From Actinomycetales bacterium Ga0077552 (GTDB lineage: Bacteria; Actinomycetota; Actinomycetes; Actinomycetales; Microbacteriaceae), in the NCBI GenBank assembly GCA_001464255.1, contig LNFD01000266.1, positions 1-10,123 of the forward strand: 10,123 nucleotides of DNA, in the 5' to 3' direction. The notes below the pieces were generated by a model. The model did not search any database, had not been told where the DNA came from, and saw only the letters and a list, made by a program, of their open reading frames with translations. A program made the position numbers and the translations under genes. This document shows, piece by piece, positions 5,402-10,123 of the stretch; position 1 is the first letter of the stretch; each line of letters begins with the position of its first letter.

Positions 5402-6616
5402 CTAGCCCGCAGCGAGGGCGGCGCGCACCGCGGCCGACGCGTCGCCCCAGAGGGGCTCGGCCACGAGCACGTCGCCGAGACCCTGCCAGGCGGCCGCGCG
5501 GCGCAGCACGGGCGCCACGCGCGCCGCGAGCTCCGAGGCTGACGCCCCGGGCTCGACCCACGCGCTCTGCACGCGCAGCACCCCGGCCTGCCGGTCGCTC
5601 TTGAGGTCGATGCGGCCGAGCACCCGGTCGTCGACGAGCACGGGCAGCGAGTAGTAGCCGTACTGCCGCTTCGCCGCCGGCGTGTAGATCTCGATGCGGT
5701 AGGGGAAGCCGAACATGCGGAGGGCGCGGTCGCGGCTCCACACGACCGGATCGAAGGGCGACAGCAGGGCGGTCGCCTCGATGCGGCGCGGGATGCTCAC
5801 CCCCGGCACCACGAACCCCTCACCGTCGCGGCCGTCGCGCCCCCACCCCTCGACCTCGACGCGCTCGACCTCGCCGGCCGCGAGCAGGTCGCGGAGGGCA
5901 TCCCGCGTCGGCGTGATCTTCAGGCGGTGGTAGTCGGCGATGTCGGCGACCGTGCCGACGCCGAGCGCCTTTGTGCCGCGCAGCACGAGCTCGCGCTGGG
6001 CCTCGGCGCGAGGCACGGCGACCTCGTGCAGCTCGGCGAGGCCGACCTGGTGCGGCAGCGCGTACACGCGCGAGAAGCCGCGGCGCCCGCCGCTCACCAC
6101 GTCGCCGAACGCGAAGAGGTACTCGAGCCCCTCCTTGACCTCGCTCCAGCCCCACCACGGTCCGCGGCGCTCGGTCGCATCATGCTCGACCTCGCTCACC
6201 GTGAGGGGCCCCTTCACCGCGAGCTCGAGCAGCAGCCAGTCGAGCATCGCCGTGTTCTCGCGCACCCAGGCGCTCTTGAGCGTGAAGCGCTCGCGCAGCG
6301 CCTCGCGCTTCCAGTGCCAGAGCGGCCAGTCGTCGCGGCGGATGATCGCCGCCTCGTGCGCCCAGTACTCGGTGTACCGACCGCGGCGGGCGAAGATGAG
6401 CGCGTCGAAAGCCGCCGGGTCGTAGGCGCCGAGGCGCGCGAACAGCGGCAGGTAGTGCGAGCGGGCGAAGACGTTCACCGAGTCGAGCTGCAGCACCTGG
6501 AGGCGATCGATGGCCGCCGTGAGCTGGCGCGTGCCGACGGCGGCAGAATGCGCGCGGTCGAAGCCCTGGGCGGCGAGGGCCAGGCGGCGCGCCTGCGCGG
6601 TGGTCAATCGCGTCAC
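5402..6616 (-). CDS. YcaQ/AlkX-like winged-helix DNA glycosylase family protein
   Basis: This 404-residue protein belongs to the HTH_42 (formerly DUF1006) superfamily, which includes E. coli YcaQ/AlkX and Streptomyces AlkZ, enzymes that unhook alkylated or cross-linked bases from DNA. The N-terminal tandem winged-helix region holds LQVLQLDSVNV, in which Q43-L44-D45 matches the catalytic Gln-hydrophobic-Asp motif of the AlkX branch; AlkZ has Gln-hydrophobic-Gln. Further conserved stretches are RGRYTEYWAHEA, GPWWGWSEVKEGLEYLF, LLSPFDPVVWSRDR, and FGFPYRIEIYTPAAKRQYGYY with VLVDDRVLGRIDLKSDR after it. The length is usual. The start is a GTG at 6614-6616 in front of TRLTTAQARRLAL, the typical first helix. 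There is no Shine-Dalgarno sequence, and a -10-like box lies just upstream. It is a single gene, convergent with htpX and divergent from the ABC operon. The family call is firm; activity on cross-links is inferred from the motif. Confidence 0.88.
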   Translation of the reverse strand: MTRLTTAQARRLALAAQGFDRAHSAAVGTRQLTAAIDRLQVLQLDSVNVFARSHYLPLFARLGAYDPAAFDALIFARRGRYTEYWAHEAAIIRRDDWPLWHWKREALRERFTLKSAWVRENTAMLDWLLLELAVKGPLTVSEVEHDATERRGPWWGWSEVKEGLEYLFAFGDVVSGGRRGFSRVYALPHQVGLAELHEVAVPRAEAQRELVLRGTKALGVGTVADIADYHRLKITPTRDALRDLLAAGEVERVEVEGWGRDGRDGEGFVVPGVSIPRRIEATALLSPFDPVVWSRDRALRMFGFPYRIEIYTPAAKRQYGYYSLPVLVDDRVLGRIDLKSDRQAGVLRVQSAWVEPGASASELAARVAPVLRRAAAWQGLGDVLVAEPLWGDASAAVRAALAAG

Positions 6617-6622
6617 GCGTTC

Positions 6623-6628
6623 ACCGTA
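6623..6628 (-). promoter_or_regulatory. leaderless-type -10 box (TACGGT) of the YcaQ-like gene
   Basis: On the minus strand, TACGGT is followed by six bases (GAACGC) and then the GTG start at 6616. This is the same TANNNT-to-start spacing seen at lemA. No Shine-Dalgarno sequence is present and no convincing -35 is visible. Confidence 0.42.
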
Positions 6629-6709
6629 GCGCCGCGCGCCGACCGCGGTGGTCGTCGCGCGTTCGCCGGTCGTTCACCGTGGGAGTCCCCTCGCGTCACC
6701 GAGCGTGCT

Positions 6710-6715
6710 TAGCGT
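6710..6715 (+). promoter_or_regulatory. possible -10 box (TAGCGT) of the ABC importer operon
   Basis: TAGCGT fits TANNNT and would start transcription near 6722, giving a leader of about 60 bases that ends in the GGAGGA ribosome binding site. The leader can form a small hairpin (GCTCGG 6739-6744 with CCGAGC 6753-6758). No clear -35 is seen. A 10-base direct repeat, CGTTCACCGT, occurs at 6618-6627 and 6671-6680 in this divergent region; its role is unknown. Confidence 0.33.
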
Positions 6716-6783
6716 GCGGAGCAGTCGCGGTTCCCCGTGCTCGGAACACAGCCCGAGCCGCCGCGGCCCGACCCGGAGGATTC

Positions 6784-7908
6784 GTGAACACCACACGCAC
6801 TCTCGCTGCCGTCGCCCTCGCGACGACGGCCGCTCTCACGCTCGGCGCCTGCGCCACCACCGAGGCCCCCGCCTCGGAGGTCGACGCGGCGACCGCCACG
6901 AGCATCGCCGACTTCGGCACGTTCGCCGACCTCGAGGCCGCCGCCAAGGCCGAGGGAGCGCTCAACGTCATCGCGCTGCCGCGCGACTGGGCCAACTACG
7001 GCGAGATCCTCGACCTGTTCATCGAGCGCTACCCCGAGATCACGGTCACCGAGGCCTCGCCCGACGCCTCGAGCGCCGAGGAGATCCAGGCCGCCGAGAA
7101 CCTCGCCGGTCAGGACACCGCGCCCGACGTCTTCGACCTCGGCCTCGCCGTCGCGCTGCAGAGCACCGACTACTTCGCGCCCTACTTCGTCGAGCGCTGG
7201 GACGACATCCCCGCCGAGCTCAAGAACGAAGACGGCCTGTTCTGGGGCGACTACGGCGGGTACATGGCCATCGGCTACGACCCCGACGCGGTGCCGGCCC
7301 CCACGAGCCTGCAGGACCTCCTCGGTGAGGAGTACCGCGGCAAGGTCGCCATCAACGGCGACCCCACGCAGGCCGGCGCGGCCTTCGCGGCCGTCGGCAT
7401 GGCCACCGTGCAGAACGGCGGCACCCTCGACGACTACGGTGCGGGCATCGACTTCTTCGAAGAGCTCAACGCGGTCGGCAACTTCGTGAAGATCGACCCG
7501 ACCCCCGCCACGGTCGCGTCGGGCGAGACCCCCGTCGTCTTCGACTGGGACTACCTCAACAACGGCTACGCCGCCGACCTCGACGGTCAGCGCAACTGGG
7601 AGGTCGTCGTGCTGCCCGGTACCGGCTACGCCGGCTACTACAACCAGGCCATCAACAAGGACGCCCCGAACCCGGCGGCCGCGCGCCTCTGGATGGAGTT
7701 CCTCTACAGCCCCGAGGTGCAGAACCTCTGGCTGAAGGGTGGCGCCCGCCCCGTGCTCGAGGCCTCGATGGTCGCGAACGGCGAGATCGACGAGGCGCTC
7801 TACGCGGCGCTGCCCGAGGCGCCCGCCGAGACGGTCGTTCCTTCGGCCGCGCAGAGCGAGGCCGCCGCGGCCCTGCTCGGCGAGCGCTGGGCGACCGCTG
7901 TCCAGTAG
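6784..7908 (+). CDS. ABC transporter substrate-binding lipoprotein
   Basis: This 374-residue extracytoplasmic solute receptor feeds the two permeases and the ATPase that follow. The N terminus is a lipoprotein signal: NTTRTLAAVALATT, then LGAC with the lipidated cysteine at residue 23, then a short Thr/Ala/Glu linker. The mature protein has the layout of the bacterial extracellular binding proteins of the iron(III)/polyamine/2-aminoethylphosphonate class. It opens with a first strand ALNVIALPRDWANYGEILD, followed by FIERYPEITVT, DVFDLGLAV and later GYAGYYNQAINKDAPNP and AARLWMEFLYSPEVQNLW. The ligand cannot be told from sequence. The GTG start is fixed by GGAGGA at 6775-6780 and by the signal peptide; an upstream ATG at 6679 in the same frame would put 35 non-hydrophobic residues before it and is rejected. 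It is the first gene of a four-gene operon and is probably expressed more strongly than the rest. Confidence 0.9.
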   Translation: MNTTRTLAAVALATTAALTLGACATTEAPASEVDAATATSIADFGTFADLEAAAKAEGALNVIALPRDWANYGEILDLFIERYPEITVTEASPDASSAEEIQAAENLAGQDTAPDVFDLGLAVALQSTDYFAPYFVERWDDIPAELKNEDGLFWGDYGGYMAIGYDPDAVPAPTSLQDLLGEEYRGKVAINGDPTQAGAAFAAVGMATVQNGGTLDDYGAGIDFFEELNAVGNFVKIDPTPATVASGETPVVFDWDYLNNGYAADLDGQRNWEVVVLPGTGYAGYYNQAINKDAPNPAAARLWMEFLYSPEVQNLWLKGGARPVLEASMVANGEIDEALYAALPEAPAETVVPSAAQSEAAAALLGERWATAVQ

Positions 7909-7918
7909 CACGCCCGTC

Positions 7919-8821
7919 GTGACGACGGCCGACCCCCGGGGCACTGCGCCCCGGGGGTCGGCCCGCACGGCCGGCTTCATCGCCTCCCCGGTGTGGGGGG
8001 TCGTCCCCTTCGCGCTCTACGTGCTGCTCTTCCTCGGCCTGCCGACCGCGCTCGCGCTCGGCACCGGCTTCGTCGACGGCGAGGGCGCATTCACGCTCGA
8101 CAACGTCGCTGCGCTCGCCGACCCCTTTGTCGTGAGCGGCTTCACGACCTCGATCGTGCTCTCGGCCGTCACGGCCGTCGTCGGCGCCGTGCTCGGCGCG
8201 CTCGTCTGCTACGCCCTCATCGGCACGCGCCCCGAGGGCCCCCTACGGTCGGGCATCGACGCCGTGAGCGGCGTGCTCGCGCAGTTCGGCGGCGTCATGC
8301 TCGCCTTCGCCTTCGTCGCGACCATCGGCATCCAGGGCTTCATCACCGTGCTGCTGCGCGACCGGCTCGGCATCGACATCTTCGCCGACGGGGTGTGGCT
8401 CTACGAGGCGCCCGGGCTCGTGCTGCCCTACATCTACTTCCAGGTGCCGCTCATGATCATCATCTTCATGCCCGCGCTCGAGGCGCTCAAGCCGCAGTGG
8501 GCCGAGGCGAGCGCCACGCTCGGGGGCACGACGGCGACCTTCTGGTGGCGCATCGGGTTCCCCGTGCTCGCCCCCTCCTTCCTCGGCTCTCTGCTACTGC
8601 TGTTCGCCAACGCCTTCTCGAGCTACGCGACGGCCGCCGCCCTGACCAGCCAGGGGCAGTCGATCGTCCCGCTGCAGATCCGCGGCGCCCTCACCAGCGA
8701 GACGCTGCTCGGCCGCGAGAACCTCGCCGGAGCCCTCGCTCTCGGCATGATCATCGTGATGGCGGTCGTCATGGCCCTCTACGCGCTGCTGCAGCGCCGC
8801 GCCGCCCGGTGGCAGCGATGA
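7919..8821 (+). CDS. ABC transporter permease, first subunit
   Basis: This 300-residue inner-membrane permease belongs to the binding-protein-dependent transport (MetI-like) family. Residues 1-24 are a polar N terminus. The first helix lies near 25-49, and further hydrophobic segments lie near 77-101, 119-145, 166-188, 219-242 and 269-290. The EAA loop that docks on the ATPase is EASATLGGTTATFWWRIGFP (196-215). The GTG at 7919 is 10 bases after the stop of the binding-protein gene, with no Shine-Dalgarno sequence, so translation is probably coupled. The next in-frame GTG (7991) would trim nearly all of the cytoplasmic N terminus, so I prefer 7919 with moderate certainty. A perfect 16-bp inverted repeat covers codons 3-15. 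The stop overlaps the start of the second permease by four bases (ATGA). Confidence 0.88.
   Translation: MTTADPRGTAPRGSARTAGFIASPVWGVVPFALYVLLFLGLPTALALGTGFVDGEGAFTLDNVAALADPFVVSGFTTSIVLSAVTAVVGAVLGALVCYALIGTRPEGPLRSGIDAVSGVLAQFGGVMLAFAFVATIGIQGFITVLLRDRLGIDIFADGVWLYEAPGLVLPYIYFQVPLMIIIFMPALEALKPQWAEASATLGGTTATFWWRIGFPVLAPSFLGSLLLLFANAFSSYATAAALTSQGQSIVPLQIRGALTSETLLGRENLAGALALGMIIVMAVVMALYALLQRRAARWQR
7927..7963 (+). promoter_or_regulatory. perfect 16-bp hairpin at the binding-protein/permease junction
   Basis: GGCCGACCCCCGGGGC (7927-7942) pairs with GCCCCGGGGGTCGGCC (7948-7963) around a five-base loop ACTGC. It starts 18 bases after the binding-protein stop and lies inside the first codons of permease 1. 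No U-tract follows. It probably stabilises the 3' end of the binding-protein message or partly blocks transcription or translation of the permeases. This is inferred from position and strength. Confidence 0.7.
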
Positions 8822-9642
8822 GCCGGATGCCCGCTGCGCCTCGCGCGGGAATCCCCGCGCCGCGCCCCCTCGCCCGCTGGACGATCCTCGGTCTCATCGG
8901 CGCCGTCTTCGCCGTGCCGATCATCGCCATGGTCGAGTTCACGCTGCGCCGCGGCCTCGAGGGCGGCTACGACGTCAGCCGCTGGATCACGGTGCTGACC
9001 TTTGACCTCGGCCCGGAGTACCGCGTGCTCGGGCAGGCGATCGTGAACTCGCTCGTGCTCGCGGCGGTCACCGTCGCGCTCATGCTGGTGCTGCTGGTGC
9101 CGACGATGATCGTCGTGCACCTGAAGCTGCCCCGCCTGCGGCGGGTGCTCGAGTTCGTGTGCCTGCTGCCGATCAGCATCCCGGCGATCGTGCTCGTGGT
9201 CGGCCTCGCCCCGGTCTACGGCGTGATCGCCCGCGCAGCCGGCAGCGGCGTCTGGACGCTCGCCTTCGCCTATGGCGTGCTCGTGCTGCCCTTCGCCTAT
9301 CGCGCCGTGCAGTCGAACCTCGACGCCATCGACGTCGCCACGCTCACCGAGGCGGCCCGCTCGCTCGGTGCCGGCTGGCCGACCGTGATCGCGCGCGTGC
9401 TGCTACCCAACCTGCGCACCGGCCTGCTCGCCGGAGCATTCATCTCGGTCGCCGTCGTGCTCGGGGAGTTCACCATCGCTTCGCTGCTCAACCGGCAGAA
9501 CCTGCAGACGGCGCTCGTCATCGTGCAGAAAGACGACCCCTTCATCGCCGTCATCGTCACCCTGCTGTCACTGCTCGTCGCCGTGCTGCTGCTGCTCGTC
9601 ATCGGGCGCCTCGGCCACGTCACCACCCGGAGGACCTCATGA
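8818..9642 (+). CDS. ABC transporter permease, second subunit
   Basis: This 274-residue MetI-like permease pairs with the product of the preceding gene to form the membrane channel. Hydrophobic segments lie near residues 21-41, 76-101, 110-138, 144-162, 203-224 and 241-263. The EAA loop reads TEAARSLGAGWPTVIARVLL (177-196), a good match to the family, with E178 as the conserved Glu. The ATG at 8818 overlaps the previous stop by four bases (ATGA). The only upstream signal is a weak GGTGG, so re-initiation by the terminating ribosome is likely. The stop in turn overlaps the ATG of the ATPase gene by four bases. The length is typical of this class. Confidence 0.92.
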   Translation: MSRMPAAPRAGIPAPRPLARWTILGLIGAVFAVPIIAMVEFTLRRGLEGGYDVSRWITVLTFDLGPEYRVLGQAIVNSLVLAAVTVALMLVLLVPTMIVVHLKLPRLRRVLEFVCLLPISIPAIVLVVGLAPVYGVIARAAGSGVWTLAFAYGVLVLPFAYRAVQSNLDAIDVATLTEAARSLGAGWPTVIARVLLPNLRTGLLAGAFISVAVVLGEFTIASLLNRQNLQTALVIVQKDDPFIAVIVTLLSLLVAVLLLLVIGRLGHVTTRRTS

Positions 9643-10123
9643 ACGACATCGACCCCGCCGCCCCCGCTCCTGTCACAACGGTCGACGCTGACACCGGCGC
9701 CCTGCGCATCGCCGCGCCCGTCGCGTTCGTCGACGTCGTCAAGCGGTTCCCGGGCGGCACGACGCTGGTCGCCCTGCTGGGCCCCTCGGGCTGCGGCAAG
9801 ACGACGGCGTTGCGGGTGCTCGCGGGTCTCGAGCGCGCTGACGAGGGGCACATCCTCATCGACGGCGTCGACGTCATCGGCACGCCCACCAACAAGCGCG
9901 ACATCGGCATGGTCTTCCAGTCGTACTCGCTCTTCCCTCACCTCACCGTGCTGCAGAACGTCGAATTCGGGCTCCGGATGCGCCGCATCGCCGCACCCGA
10001 CCGCCGCCGCCGCGCGGTACAGGCGCTTGAGCTCGTCGGGCTCGACCACCACGCCGAGCGCTTCGCCCACCAGCTCAGCGGCGGGCAGCAGCAGCGCGTG
10101 GCGCTCGCGCGCGCCCTCGTCAC
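9639..10123 (+). CDS. ABC transporter ATP-binding subunit (3' end beyond window), with apparent N-terminal deletion
   Basis: This is the nucleotide-binding subunit that powers the importer; 161 complete codons are visible. After a polar N terminus of about 28 residues, the first strand AFVDVVKRFPGG leads to Walker A GPSGCGKTT (48-56). The Q-loop is MVFQSYSLFPHLTV (Q94) and the signature is LSGGQQQR (146-153). Walker B and the H-loop lie past the window end. In related ATPases about 13 residues (a strand of the ALDGLSL type, then PGE) separate the GGTT turn from VALLGPSG. Here GGTT runs straight into LVALLGPSG, so that strand is missing with the frame kept. Whether the protein still folds is uncertain. 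The start is an ATG overlapping the permease stop (ATGA), with a strong GGAGGA at 9629-9634. Confidence 0.9.
   Translation, partial: MNDIDPAAPAPVTTVDADTGALRIAAPVAFVDVVKRFPGGTTLVALLGPSGCGKTTALRVLAGLERADEGHILIDGVDVIGTPTNKRDIGMVFQSYSLFPHLTVLQNVEFGLRMRRIAAPDRRRRAVQALELVGLDHHAERFAHQLSGGQQQRVALARALV

Overview
The window is very GC-rich, and the third codon positions of its genes are almost always G or C. It uses many GTG starts and short TANNNT -10-like boxes, and it carries an actinobacterial type II NADH dehydrogenase, a LemA-HtpX pair and a YcaQ-type protein. This points to an actinobacterium, most likely of the Microbacteriaceae or a close relative. The family-level call is an impression from protein style, not a search result. 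No transposase, integrase, CRISPR array or phage gene is visible, and most of the window looks like ordinary chromosomal housekeeping DNA.

Layout. (1) 1-121: last codons of a membrane protein, probably an MFS-type transporter. (2) 164-1486: NDH-2, closed by a strong hairpin terminator at 1497-1529. (3) 1552-1624: a tRNA with a UAA (Leu) anticodon but a short, class-I variable loop. It is followed by two more copies of its own 3' end (T-arm plus acceptor strand) at about 53-bp spacing, separated by perfect GC hairpins. (4) 1745-3754, minus strand: a secreted/membrane protein with three cysteine-paired Ig-like repeats, a proline-rich linker and about nine membrane helices. (5) 3842-5322: lemA and htpX, divergent from the Ig-like gene; lemA appears to be leaderless. 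(6) 5323-5401: a long imperfect inverted repeat between two convergent genes. (7) 5402-6616, minus strand: a YcaQ/AlkX-like winged-helix protein, also with a leaderless-type start. (8) 6784-10123: an ABC importer operon in the order lipoprotein binding protein, permease, permease, ATPase (cut by the window end). The genes have a 10-nt gap and then two ATGA overlaps.

How the genes work together. NDH-2 feeds electrons from NADH to menaquinone. LemA and HtpX form the widely conserved envelope pair, in which HtpX is a membrane zinc protease. The Ig-like membrane protein faces them across a shared promoter region and may be another envelope protein. The ABC operon imports an unidentified small solute of the iron/polyamine/phosphonate class.

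I see no clearly new multi-gene system. The points most worth a second look are the short UAA tRNA with its tandem 3'-end copies, the ABC ATPase that appears to lack about 13 residues between the A-loop region and Walker A, the 16-bp perfect hairpin inside the first codons of permease 1, and the repeated leaderless promoter architecture. No gene-free stretch exceeds 300 bases; the longest, 1487-1744, is filled by the terminator, the tRNA and the tRNA-derived repeats.
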